Positions 34,701 through 47,108 of a stretch of DNA of 64,000 bases are shown one piece after another; position 1 is the stretch's first letter, and every line of letters begins with the position of its first letter. The stretch covers positions 40,270 to 104,269 of the forward strand of contig ARYC01000775.1 of assembly GCA_000711775.1 (NCBI GenBank), written 5' to 3'. The position numbers and the translations under genes are program-made. This DNA is from Oxytricha trifallax. Lineage: Eukaryota; Ciliophora; Spirotrichea; Sporadotrichida; Oxytrichidae. A model generated the notes under the pieces. It was not told the DNA's origin. It saw nothing but the letters and a program-made list of their open reading frames with translations, and did not search any database.

Positions 34701-35660
34701 TAAGAATACACAGAGAAATATTAGTAAAAACAGGAGTCAACCAGGTTTGATTGGATTTAGCAGTAACTACAAAAATTGTAACAATGTTCAAGCCAACCCT
34801 TCTTCCTTTTCTTCAGCTGTAAAGTTATGTCCATCTTCAACTAAAAACTAAGTAAAAGAAAATTAAGTGGCTTAAAATGCTAAAAAGACCCCAACTGCAA
34901 CTTTACTCTCTTGCAGAAATAATATTAACTCAGGTACAAGCAACCAAGTGTCAAGCAGTAGAAATGGAAGCTAAACATACAACATTATTTAATTATTAAT
35001 TTAACGGATTACAGCTTAATGGGCTTGAAAATGCTTGTTAAACATTTGAAGCAAACTGTTAAATTAAATCTTCAGATATCTTTTTATCCTAGAAAACTCA
35101 AGGCACCAAGAAAATTACCAAAAACCTAAATCAAACAGGTACTGCTCCATTCTCTAATCGAACAAACTAACAGTTTTTATCTTAAAACTAAAGCAAAGAT
35201 AACAACAAAGATTCAGGAAATGTTTCTTAAGATCTAGATATTTTGAGCTCTCAGAATACTCACAGACATCAGCTTTCTATGGTTCCAAGTTCTTCTAATT
35301 TAACTACATTAAACAGGGCTGCAAAGAGATCGATGGATTTCACATCTAAAAATAGCAAGAAATTTGATTAAAAACCTCAAACTACCAAAAATTAAAGCAA
35401 AGTTAATCAGCCACAAAGTTCTATTAAAGTTTTTTAAAAACAGCATCATAAACATAAAGTATTTTGGTAAAATTAATTAAAATTATAGAAATCATAGCCA
35501 CCCCAAATTATGATATCATAAATTCAAAAAAATACAACAACAAAAAAATCATAAAAAAAGTAAATCAAAATTACCATCCAGAATAGTTTTTGTCAATTTA
35601 ATTTTTCAAGAAATTATTAAATATATTCTTGGATTATTAAATATATTTGTTATTTTTATG
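31783..35660 (+). CDS. Cyclin with Cys-rich N-terminal segment and long Q/S/N-rich tail
   Basis: A start at 31783 (MSSVIEALIQNQQHLNNL) leads to VSQQSQSTALSQISNQQMQ, ALDLVKSPSQADLKNP, then after an IES RAERLLAKELREQNIN. A Cys/His-rich piece follows: CKCMLQTTNC, then IIDHLHKRNCQQCGAF. The cyclin box is at 32850-33180: RKQLVDWIFEIGEKLKQRIL, TTHLAVVYLDILLQDD, VLPCACLLLASKFDELDDN, VIKAEQAILFKLGWDLF, APMHFLQNL. The second fold ends PSVVALSCIQLKQHIF, continues after a large IES with RIVLARKM and WNSIGLEELTDYTYDGEVKK, then a long low-complexity tail to about 35600. The stop is not pinned down, as the frame stays open into AT-rich DNA. Cyclins activate CDKs; the class (B/A/J-like) is not resolved. Confidence 0.8.
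32064..32141. other. IES, pointer ATCAAT
   Basis: ATCAAT at 32064-32069 and 32136-32141. Removing 72 bases joins NPIKNSQNIN to RAERLLAKEL in frame in the cyclin gene. Confidence 0.75.
32320..32410. other. IES, pointer GTATT
   Basis: GTATT at 32320-32324 and 32406-32410. Removing 86 bases joins CQQCGAFIIGI to GNEEDDQQPL in frame. A TTTTAT repeat nearby gives a premature TGA and was therefore not chosen. Confidence 0.75.
33463..33834. mobile_element. Hairpin-ended palindromic element inside a cyclin-gene IES
   Basis: Each end is itself a hairpin: GGTACTCTACCG ... CGGTAGAGTACC at 33463-33504, and again at 33784-33834. The two end blocks are also inverted relative to one another: the reverse complement of the left reads GGTACTCTACCGCAAAACA, as does the right. 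The 280-base core is almost pure AT and holds no gene. Element and flanks sit in the large IES (about 33408-33920) that separates the second cyclin fold from its continuation, so it should be lost in the macronucleus. Confidence 0.75.
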
Positions 35661-35752
35661 ATATAATAGATTAAAAAATTTATTAAAATTTAACCACTAA
35701 TATTTTTTTATCTTTATTAATTTATTAATTTAATCTCACTTATTCATTTTTA

Positions 35753-37574
35753 ATGCAACAATAACACCAATTAAACTCAGAGGAAAGCTCCCTGACTAGA
35801 AAATGTGTGTTCGATACATAACTTGTTTAGTAATAACTATAAATTAGCAATAAGATACCTCAATCAAATTACGAAAAGTATCTGAGTACCGACCAAAGTG
35901 AGTCCTAATCTAAGGTGGATCTAAGATCAAGTAATTTAGTGTAAAAAAGTGCTTTTGAAAGGAAAAAGTCATCTGCCTTAAGAAACACTACTCTTGAAGA
36001 AATTTATGAAAACAAATAAGAGAATTTTAAACTCAGTCCAAACAAACTAAATAATGTGCAAACTACAAAAAATGTCAATTCATAATAAGTCATACAATCC
36101 TTTTCTCAAGCTTCTTAAAATCCAAGCAACTATATACAATGAAACATCACTTTTGTAAACATGATGAATTAGAAAGTTAAGGAAAAGAAGACTATAAAAA
36201 TTTGCAATAATTTTAGCTTTAAAGAGATTATTTTATAATGAGCAAGTTTCCACTATTCAAGCCTCACATCATAACTCAAAATCAACTACAAACATCTTCA
36301 CATTAAATCAATAAAAAGTGGTTGAAAATGAAAAACAGAAGTCCACCTCAAAGATCTATCATGCATCCACCAACCCATATAATAGCACCTCTGAGTTCAA
36401 GAATTACGAAAATGAAAGTTTAAGAGTAACACATCAAGTCCCTAATGCCACTACTTCTTCTCTAGCAAGCCAAAATGTTTCAGCTATCATGAGTTTTAAC
36501 TCAAGAAGAACAAGTGAATTTAAGCAGTGTGATTACTTAAAGCCGACTCTTTCATCTATGTGTAGAGCTAAATCAGTTGCTCCAGGAATAAAGAGAGTGT
36601 CAAAGAACAATAAGCTCAGCTAAGTCTAAAATATTTCAAGTACTATTGATGAATAGTAATCATTTGATCTCTCTACAAAAAACAACAAGTCACCATAGAG
36701 AAATGGGCCCATTTAAGTTTATGAAAAGAATAAGTCTACTTAAAAGAGGTAGAATAGTGGCATGAGAAAGAACCCATAATTTAGAGATGATTAGTCTAAT
36801 GAGAGACTCAGATTGGATATGTTTTTGACAAACAATAAAGCTTAGATTTAAGATTAAAAGCCATTAATTTAACAAAACGTACTCTCTAGACAGAGTCTTG
36901 GTAAGAAGTAATCTTACACAAGCCAAACTAACTTGAATGCAAGAGGCTGTATTAAATCTTAAAGGAACTCAGTTTCGATGTCATTTGCTTAAAGTTAAAA
37001 CATATCATAATATAAGGATGATTCTACTAAGTCAAGCCAGACTTAATTAAATCACCCTCAATAAACAGCATTAAGAAGCACTTTTGCAAAGACCAATTAA
37101 TCAAAAGCCCCATAGCAAAACGTTGTCAACAGAAAGCAAAGCTCTTCAAACACTTTGAATTTTACACAATATCAAGATACTCAGCAATCATCTGTGGCAA
37201 ATCTTTTGAGTTCTAGATCTATCGGAGGGGCAGCCATTCCAGAAGAAGAGGAAAACGAAGACATTTTGCAATCTCATCCCTCTATGAGCAATTTTGAAAT
37301 AGAAAATTCTCATGAAGATAGTCACCATGATCGTTAAGTAACTCATGAGTTCAATTTTGAAGATGCTGAGGATTGTGACGATACACTTATAGTAGAGAAC
37401 ATTTTTCATAAACACGATTAAAGCTTCGGCAATAAGTCAATCACTCATGTGATTAGCAGTTTGCCAAACGACTCAATGGATGAAGATGAGGAATTAAGAT
37501 AAGATACTCAGCCACCAGAAATTAGATGCGTAACTCAAAGTGCTCTGTACAAAGTACTAACTCAAAACCAATGA
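35753..37574 (+). CDS. S/N/Q-rich protein of unknown function
   Basis: It starts MQQQHQLNSEESSLTRKCVF, with one IES (pointer TATA, 36131-36134 and 36234-36237; the joined sequence is NPSNYNEQVSTIQASHHN). The rest is one open frame to TGA 37572-37574. It is Ser/Asn/Gln/Lys-rich in the middle, with basic SxxR clusters (MSFNSRRTSEFKQCDYL; MCRAKSVAPGIKRVSKNN). The C-terminal 130 residues are acidic (IPEEEENEDILQSHPSMS; FNFEDAEDCDDTLIVENIF; MDEDEELRQDTQPPEIRC). No domain recognised. The region looks intrinsically disordered, with a possible phosphorylated SRxT-type segment. Its ATG is close to the loosely defined end of the cyclin gene. Confidence 0.65.
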
Positions 37575-37680
37575 GAAGCACTATCAAAATTCTATTTTGT
37601 GAAATAAATTAAGCTAACTTTAGTATTGCAATTTAAACCCTATTTTTTGTGAAATATTTAATTCTTATGTGTACTGTTAT

Positions 37681-38348
37681 CAGGGGGGGGGGTCTAAGTC
37701 GGTGGCAGAAATTTTTCGAAAACCTAAGTCGGTGGCAACATTAATTTTTCAAAATTCACCAAAATCCTAAGTCGGTGGCATAATAAAAATTTTTTCTTTT
37801 TCCAATTGGGAATCAATAAGTACCTCAATATATATGAAAATTTTATCACAGAAAGTTAATCAATCTCCATCATAACAACTAAGGCATTTGACGGACACAG
37901 TTAAACATATAAAATAAATTAGAATTCATAAATAATTTCAATCCCTTTATCTAATAATTTTATAATATAATATAACTATATAAATATCAATGACATATTA
38001 TCACATTGAAATATAATGATATTTTGAAAAAATTATAATCGAAGTATGTTATACACTAATTGTCAATGTGATAATATGTCATTGATATTTATATAGTTAT
38101 ATTATATTATAAAATTATTAGATAAAGGGATTGAAATTATTTATGAATTCTAATTTATTTTATATGTTTAACTGTGTCCGTCAAATGCATTAGTTGTTGT
38201 GATGGAGATTGATTAACTTTCTGTGATAAAATTTTCATATATATTGAGGTACTTAATGATTCCCAATTGGAAAAATAAAAATTTTTTATTATGCCACCGA
38301 CTTAGGTTTTCGAAAAATTTCTGCCACCGACTTAGACCCCCCCCCCTG
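37681..38348. mobile_element. Long palindromic MITE, 668 bp, with TTAT target duplication
   Basis: The two arms are near-perfect inverted copies of about 310 bases around a small centre near 38010. Termini are CAGGGGGGG... and ...CCCCCCCTG, flanked on both sides by TTAT. TAAGTCGGTGGCA-type units sit at the ends, three in the left arm (starting near 37693, 37724 and 37770) and two in the right. There is no coding capacity. It occupies the gap between the S/N/Q-rich gene and ATG2. The structure is that of a non-autonomous fold-back DNA transposon; the autonomous partner is not visible. Confidence 0.8.
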
Positions 38349-38463
38349 TTATCATAAGTGATTAAAAAATTCAAGAATCCCAAATAACTCAATGGGCATT
38401 AATAATATAAATAATATATGGCATATAAACTTAGAAATAATAAATAAATTACCTAAAATTAAA

Positions 38464-41400
38464 ATGAGTAATCTGTTAGGTTTCTGGCCAATAAAAAGCT
38501 TTATAACCTATGTACTAAAGAGGTCTTTGGGCAAATTCCTAAAGAATAAGATAGATTTCAATAAATATGACTTGACCTAGAAGAAAATTACTTTCAGAGA
38601 CTTAGAACTAAACACATAGGTAAGACATTGTTAAATATTTATAAATTCTAATGATTTATTCTTTAATAATGAGCATACTAAACTTTCATAAAAACTTTCG
38701 CATTATTATGAGAAATTTATTTACAGATAAATGACTAAATTAATATCTATAGATGATTAATGAAAATATGAAAGATAGCCCTTTTAAAGTGATGCATGTT
38801 GGCATAGGCTCAGTTTAAATAAACAATCCTTCTTTGAACTTTATTACATCTAAAATTAGTATCGAGATTTCTAATGTAAGTAAATATGCGAAGTATTCAC
38901 TTTTCTACTGCCTCTTAAGCCTCTAAATAAAACACGAAATAATCCTAATAAAATTGCCTTTAGGTTGAAGTAATAATCATGCCCTACCTAATTGTCAATG
39001 AGAAAAATATCAAGAGAAACTTGAGCTTTGATTCAGATGCAGAGAAGAATAATGATTAGAATTAAAAATAAGCAGAGGACGTCACTTAAAAGTCTGAAGA
39101 GTATAATGTAAGTTATCAACCAATTAATTTAAGTGCTTTTTATTTTTATTTGACCAATTCTGTTGATTAAATAATACTTACCATCTCTTAACTTTTAGAT
39201 CCTGAATAATCTATTCAACAAGATCCTTTCTAACTTAGAAGCTAAAATTACAACTATCTCTGTGAAAGTTATGACCAGAGAATTCAACATGGGTAATATA
39301 CTAATAAATTTTATTAAATTTTCACATAGATGATCCTTCTGAGATTCCAACTTTTATGCTGAGATTGACAAATATCGAGTATAAGCGTTCCTCAGTCTTG
39401 GACAGTGACACCAGACCAGTATCAGATTGGTAGGTCATTTTAGATGGTAAAACTTTAGACATTGGGGAGCTTTCAATGCACCTGCTGCCCACCTACCAAA
39501 TGAGTCATGAGCAAGAAAAATAAAAAGCTAACGCAACTCTACAACAACAGTAATCAGTGAAACTAAAGCATCCTAGTGAATACCCTTAAATCAATCATCC
39601 AAGCACTTTCTTAGTGATCAAGCCAAGCGTACATTAACAAATACTCTTCAAAGATTAGAAGTTTCAAGGTATGAACAGTAGTTGTATAGCAACCACGGGG
39701 AGTCTAGCAGCTATTAGCTTAAGCATGAGTTTTCCATGTGACTTGAAGGCAAATAAACTACAGCTTAAAGTTCACATTCCTAATATAGAGAGTATTAGCT
39801 CATATGACCAGCTAAAGGCAATGATCTAGTTCGGCAAGGAGTTAGATTTGTATGTTGATCAGAGATAGGGAAAAGTGCCTTTACCCAATAAAGACTATTG
39901 CTTGAAGAATTATTGTAAAATTAAGAATTTATTTGGGAAAATACATAAATTACACAATTAAATAATAATATATTATCAATAATAGTAATTTACTAAACAA
40001 ATCTTATTATGATTAATTTTTCTGCATTAATATATCATAGATTGATATAATTTAGTTTAATTACCCAGAATAGTGAAAATAAAACAAAAAATTATAAGTG
40101 TGATTATATAAAATTTCAATAAAAAGTAAAATATGAGAATAGAGATTTGTATTTATTTCAATATCAATATCTTTGAGAACTCTTATTTACCAAATGGAAT
40201 TCATTTTCTGAATAATAAAAAAACAGTTTCTTGTATATTTGTTATTTTAATTATCTTATTGTTTTCATACAGTATTCAAAAAAGGACATCGATGTGAGAA
40301 CCCTTGAAATGATGAGTCAAAAAATGATGCATGACAAAGTCAGCTAAAAAGAACTCGAAAAATTGAAGAAGTTAATTGAGGAAGAGGAAAAGCACTAAAA
40401 ATCTCCAAAAAGTGATGAAAAATAATAGAAAAAAGATTTAAAAAAGAAAGAGAAGAGCAATAACATGCTAATTAAGTACATAAAATTTACTCAAAAGAAA
40501 AGCGAATTTGAAAAACTTAAGGATGATTTGTAGAAAAGTGTAATGCAATAGGATGACTTGACTAAAACTTAGATTTTAAATCAATCTGTCGTTTAAGAGT
40601 CAGCAAGAAAGTTTATTAAAAATATTTCTTAAATATTTATATTTAAAGCATTATTGTATTTTAAGTAACCCTTATCTATAGTGGCATTTTTCCAGTTAAA
40701 CAAAGCTTCTGTAATTTTCAACTTAAACGACAGTGCTTGCCATACTTAATACGACAAAATTTATGACAGCATATAGCATCCTTAGCTAAACCCTCTAAAT
40801 TAATCTGTAAATTAACAAAGTTAGGTTAAGTAACAGACTGCAATATTTAATACTGTCTAGGAAGACAGTCATTAATTACTAAGAGAAGACTAAAGAGTAG
40901 GCTATTCTCATTATAATCTAGAAGGTAGAGAGTTAAAAGTGGAGGTTAATATCTAGCAGGTTAAAAGAAGCAGTAAAGATCAAATGTATAAAACAAGTAA
41001 ATATATGAAGAGGATTGATATTTTTACGTAGTTAAAAAACCTTTAGCTTAATAGATACGATTTATGTGAAAAATAAAGGCCTTAGTCACAAATCAAGAAA
41101 ACATAATAGGATCAAGTATCATAAGAAAGCAAAAATATATCATTGGATTAGTCTTCTGCGCAATATGAATCATTCTATTCAAGCAGTGTTAAGAAATTTA
41201 CTTGTTTTATTTATTTAAAGTGGAATGTTCAAATCAGCATAAGAGTTTTACATGTTAGACCAATCTGTAGTCAATTAAAGTAGTTAATATTAAAGGTCGC
41301 TCGAGAAATCTCTTCATAAGAGACATTCAAATAATGGAGGCTAAAGCCAAATACATAAATCCTCATAACATTAATCACCTTAAGCCCTAAATAAGGATTA

Positions 41401-44400
41401 GAGTTACCAAAACTTTTAGCAGCAGCCTATTATTTTTGGAAACATATTCAATTTAAAATCTTAACAACATTTCTGTCATGAATCTGTGATTAGCTTTAAA
41501 AAGCTAAGAGGTGTTGAGGATGATTTAGTTTCAGATATGAAGTTAAGAATTAGTCAAGAAAATATAGATTCTTTCAAAATGATAGGAGACTTAAAAATTG
41601 GATCACTATCCATAAATTTCGGATTCCCTGAGTTAATTTTTATTAGCTAACTTATGCAAGATGTGGGAGGAGACTCAGTAAAAAAGGTTCAAACATAAAG
41701 TGATAAGAAACTCAAACTTGACTCGCTTTGTATACTCCTCGATGATATTCAACTAGACTTATTTAGAAATTTAAAATTACAGAAAAAGCTTAACCAAATA
41801 ATAGGACTATTGATACAGCATTCTCCAATTCAAGATTTAATATCCTTTTAAAGGAAGTGCTACTGCGATATTAAATAACCTGGGGTGCTTTTAAGACTTT
41901 AAATGTGCAATATTCAAATGAAAGCCAAAACCAATCATTTGAAGCTAAATTTACTCTAAGTCAATTTACTAAATATATATGGAAATTAAAAAACTTTGCT
42001 AAATTAGGTCACAAAAGTCAATCTTGATATTAACTTTGGGAAAATAGTAAAAGAAGATGAGGGTTTTGGTGTTTAAAAATCAGAGGTAGCTAATTAAAAC
42101 TCACAGGGTGCGCAATAAACTTTTTCATATTTTGAAAACGATGAAATTGAGATTATATCTGATGAAGAAGATGAGCAGAAAACTGATTCTTAAACACAAC
42201 AATAGAGTAATGACAATCTTAATATTTTAATCATATATCTTAAATGAAATTATTCAATTAATCATTATCAAAATCTCTTTAATACTATTTCAGCTCTTCA
42301 ATAGAAAACTTAAACCACTCTTAGAATTCAGATTTAACAGTCTTAATCAGTATTCTATTCTGAAGACCTCAAATAATATTTTAATTTAGAAGATTTTAAT
42401 TTATTTGAATTCAGACCTTTCAACCTATGTTATCCCAATGATAGTTAAACTCGAAGAAATATTGAAATACTTTTTCATTTCTTCCGATCTTGCGAAATGT
42501 TGGAGTTTCGAAAAGTCTTATGAAACTCTTGCAAAAGTAGAATACTTTAAGTAAAATAAAAGGCTATCTAGTCAAACATTATGCATTTATAAATAAATTA
42601 TTTTTCAATATTTGATAAATCTAAAGATTTTTATTAATTTTGAAAATATTAATATTAATTAATGTATTTTGATGACAAAATAATTATTTCATTGACAAGA
42701 GATTATAGTTATGTTATTTTTTTATAACCTCATTCTATTTTATTCAATAAATTACCAGTTAACTTAAATAAAATTGTGGTTAAAGTAAGTAATTTTTATT
42801 TATAATGTATATTTTTTAATATATGAATCAATTTGCGTGCTTACAAAAATTGAATTTATTCATTATATATGGCCCATTTTTTTTCTGAGATAATGGACTG
42901 GGTTTAATATATTAAAAAATAAAAACAAGATTGCTATTTTTTACTTTAGAAAAATAAATTAAATATAATGTTAATAAAAAATAATGAATAGTACCTGACA
43001 TACGCCCAAATAAAATTTAAGGACAATAGCTAAGACTAAACTTAGTTGTTCAAATAGAAAATGCTTAGATATGTGTGAACTCAAGAGAAAGGCAAATTGA
43101 AGGCAAGAAGATTAGTAAAAATAACTGCAAAAAACTGTTCAAAATAAGGGCTCAAGATTGTGAATTTAAAGTGGATATTAATAATGATTAAAAGTAAGAA
43201 AAGTTTCAAATTAACTTTGGAGTTCAAGATATATTGGTACTTGATTTCTTACAAACTCTGCCAACGTATCTTAAACTAATAAATAATTAAGTTTCATGTT
43301 TTATTAATATGAATTAATATCATCCATCAGTCCTTACAAGGGACATAAGAACTGAAACTAGCCTAGATAGATAAAATTTAGATAGATTTTATGCCCCAGA
43401 AAATTCAACATTTATTGAAGAGTTAGAATAATCTGCTCCTTTTGTACTTCTGTATAAGTAACAAGGTTTAGCTGGTATCAAAGCTATATCTTTAGAGGCT
43501 GAAATCATATTCAAAATAGAAAAGTAATTCAAGGATATAGTATCTACAGAGTTAATTGCCACTCTTTTTGGCAAAGCATTAGAAAGAGGGCATATAAATA
43601 TGATTCTACAGGTATGTGAGGAAGTAAATTTTATCAAGAGAAACCCAATGATAGCGAATTTAAATGCAACTTTTACTGGATTAATTGCTAGACTTACACT
43701 TAATTCAGATTTGATTATGAAGATGCTCCTCATAACGGATGATGTTTAAAAATGCTTTGAAAAGTTGAGGTAGAAGCCAGTAATTGAAGTAAATTTGAAT
43801 AAAAAATAGCAAGAAGAAAATATACCTAAGACTTTACTCCAAAAATAGACAGATAAAAGCGACATAAAACTTGAAAACTTATAGCAAGATCAAGTAAAAG
43901 CAATTGTAAAGCTATAGTAGATCACAATCGATTATGATCCACTATTAAAGTTTGGTAATTATGAAAAGGTGTTTAACGATGATGTTTTGAGCTATGATTT
44001 TAAAAAGCTGGAAGAAAATATGAACAAAAATTTGAGAACTATGATTAGAGCTGTTTTACAAATTCAAAGCATTGAAATATCTTATGAAAAGAGTAAAGAA
44101 AGACTATCAAACCAGTTAGAAATAAGTAACATTGGCTTGAGTATAGTTAAGTAAAATACTATTGCACCTAGCATGAAATTCTATGTATTTTATGTTTAAC
44201 TTTTAATGAACCCCTTATTATTGCTTGACTTTAGTAAAGAGATAAATAGCCAAGGAGACATTTCACTACTAGACTATCTAGGGTTTCTATAAATAATGTC
44301 TCTAGATCTAGTAAAATTAAAGTATAACAAGAAAAAGAACATTACAATCATGCTGTCTCAACAAAATTAAGAAACAACCAATCTGTCCCAAGACTAAAAA

Positions 44401-46980
44401 GACTATCTCGCAGATATTCAATAAGAGCTTTAGGAAAAATAACTGATCTCACTTTAGGAAGAACTTTACGAAACATCTTATGGGATGACTACTCTTGTCA
44501 ATAAAAATCCTAATTTTTAAAGTTAATTAAGCAACATTAAGAAAATTTACTAGAAATAATTCTAAAGTCCAGTTTAAGAAGCTAAAGGAACCCTAATTAA
44601 CGAATTAATAGAATTACAACATCAAGAATCAAATTCTATAAATAACAAAGAAATTTTCTAATACAACGACCAACCCCACTAGAAATAGTATACTTAAGAG
44701 TTTCAACAGCTTCTAAGATAGGAAAGCACATAGAGTAATAATCTCTAATTTGATCAGAATAATACTACTGAACTAAATTAGATCGAGCAAAACATTAATT
44801 TTGATAAGGAAATTAGTCCATAAAAGTTTGAGTAATAAGTAATCAATTAAATCTAAGAGAAATAGTAAAAGTTAAAGGTTTTTGCCCATAAATTAATTGC
44901 CTATATGGCTTAAGATTCCTATCAAACTATGAAGTATCTAATTAAAAGTATGGGCTTATAATTTTCAGAAATGTAAATGAAACTATAAAAGGTATAAGAG
45001 ATGGCTGGAGGAAAGCAAAGTAAATCTTCTAATAAAAATAAACTGACCAGAAAATAAGTGCTAGCTAAATCTATATTTCAAGAGGACGAAGAAAGTTTAA
45101 GGAAAATTCTAAATGAATTTCTTGATCTTGCAGTTGAAGGCAAGCAGGATGACGAGGGGTTAATTTTTAGTATGAGTGATGGATCTAACAACAAGAGTTA
45201 GGTCCATTATTTATAATTACTTTGTAGATTCTTTAAGGTCCTGTCCAATTCATGTTTTCAAGAAAATCTAAAGCCAGTAGATCCAGATGATCCAAACGAA
45301 TCTGCCTTTTATTACTAACCTAACAACGTAGATGATCAAGGGTATTTCCAAATAAACTCTGGTGTCCGTTCAGACAAAAATGACATCGGAATTTAAGGAA
45401 TCTAAATCGATCAATATATCAATAGGCAAGATAGATTCTAGGAGCTTACTGAAAAAGAGCTAAATCCTTTCTCTTACAAGAAATGTCATGAACTGCCAAA
45501 AAGACTAAAGGAACTTTTCTCTCAGATGAAAATTAGCATCGAATTGAAGCATGTAGATGTGAAACTATATCAAGGCCAAGATTTTGACTTTGAAATGTTA
45601 GATTCGTATCCAGAATTTTTAACAAATGCAACAGATAACAACTACAATAGTATACTTGGTTAGAGCTTACTTTCAACTTCATATATGGCTTAAAGAGATG
45701 AAAATAAGATGCAAACGTAAATCTGTAATTCAATAATTAATATATAGAATGATTATCTTGACCATAAAACCAAGGTATAAGCTAAAATCTAGCAATCTTA
45801 AACCACAAATACATTGAATAATTCATAGAATATTAGAGAAAGTTAATTGAGTGTTAGTTTGAGAATGTCCAAAGCAGAAAATTAAAAGTAAAGTTAAAAA
45901 CCAAAGAAAAGAAAGAGAATTACTAATAGAAGTTTCTATCTTAACTTTCAAATTGTTGGAACTCAATTTACACATAATGTACTTAAAGACTATAAGGATC
46001 TAGTGAACTATAGAACAGATTTTACTCATTATGTATTTTCTGTGAACAAGGTAATTGTTAGAGAAAATATTAGTAAGAAAGGCAAGGTGATAAGGGATTT
46101 GTTATAGCTTTAAAATCAATTCAAGTATGAAAATTAACTAGAGCTAATGATGAAATACAATATTGGAGAAGAGAGCGATTTAATTGGCATCAAGGCGAAG
46201 TTCTAACCCTTCAAGCTTTTGCTGAACTAAGGGACAGTTTTGTTTATTTAGAAGTACTTTGATTTGGATTTTACTCCTTAAAGTAAAGACACCAGTTCTT
46301 CTTCAACTACTTATGGATAGCATACTTACAGTTACTAAAACAGTTAAAATAATAATTAGTCAGCAATTTCAGGGACCTCTTCACAGAGACATAAGCCTGT
46401 TTATATAGATCAACTTAAAATTCAGACTTTTTCTGCCACATTTTGTTATACTTCCCACAATTTGAACCTGTATGATTTGAGAAATGGAAATATCATAGAA
46501 TTGCTTAATTTCTTTAACATTAACGATCTGAAGCTGCTAATCAAGCCTTATGAATTGTAACAGAAGCTTAAACGAGAAGAAGCTCTAAGGCACATGCTCA
46601 AATTTTATAAGGAAGATCTAATTTAGAACTAAAAAATTAACTTCGTAAAGGCAATTGGACCAATTCGCAGTGTTTTCAATATAAGTGGAGCTCTATACGG
46701 GGTCATAAAGAAACCCTATTAGGCTTATTAGAATGAAAAGGGAGTTTTAAAAGGGCTAGGAGAGGGCTTTTATGATTTATACTCTGTTATGACAGAAGAA
46801 AGCTACAATTTTACTAATAAGGTAAGGATTGAAGATATCGTTTTAAATATTTTTAATAGATAAGAGATGGAGTAGTCAAGGTCAAGAAAGCAGCAGAAAA
46901 ACATTTATGAGACTGCGAAAATAATTTGTATAATTAACAATAGCCTATGTAGCAATATATAATACTTTATTTTCATTTGA
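38464..46980 (+). CDS. ATG2: ATG2-like autophagy lipid-transfer protein
   Basis: ATG2 bridges ER and phagophore and moves lipids through a long groove. The start MSNLLGFWPIKSFITYVLKR, SLGKFLKNKIDFNKYDLTQK is a chorein-type N-terminus; an in-frame ATG 72 bases upstream is possible but less like the family. Later blocks include FNKILSNLEAKITTISVKVM, SEIPTFMLRLTNIEYKRSSV, DILVLDFLQTLPTYLK and PFVLLYKQQGLAGIKAISLE. Near the C-terminus INFVKAIGPIRSVFNISGAL, YGVIKKPYQAYQNEKGVLK, GLGEGFYDLYSV matches the ATG2 C-terminal family region. The first intron is GTAAGA...CTATAG (ending at 38752). Many AT-rich breaks (for example about 39940-40270, 40620-40680, 42240-42290, 42590-43000) are IESs. The first TGA after the last block is at 46978-46980. 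Other chorein proteins (VPS13) are less likely because of the ATG2-type C-terminus. Confidence 0.8.
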
Positions 46981-47108
46981 TTTCAAGTAATCATTTATAA
47001 TCTAATTTCAATAAAGTATGCACAAATTTGAATTAGAATTTCTGAATTAATCTCTTCTACAAATCTAGAACCGCCAAATTTATAGTAATATTTAATTTTA
47101 AACAAAAA

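Noticed and set aside
43389-43733. Minus-strand 114-codon open frame
   Set aside because: Antisense to the ATG2-like reading frame (FVLLYKQQGLAGIKA), which has the coding signal.
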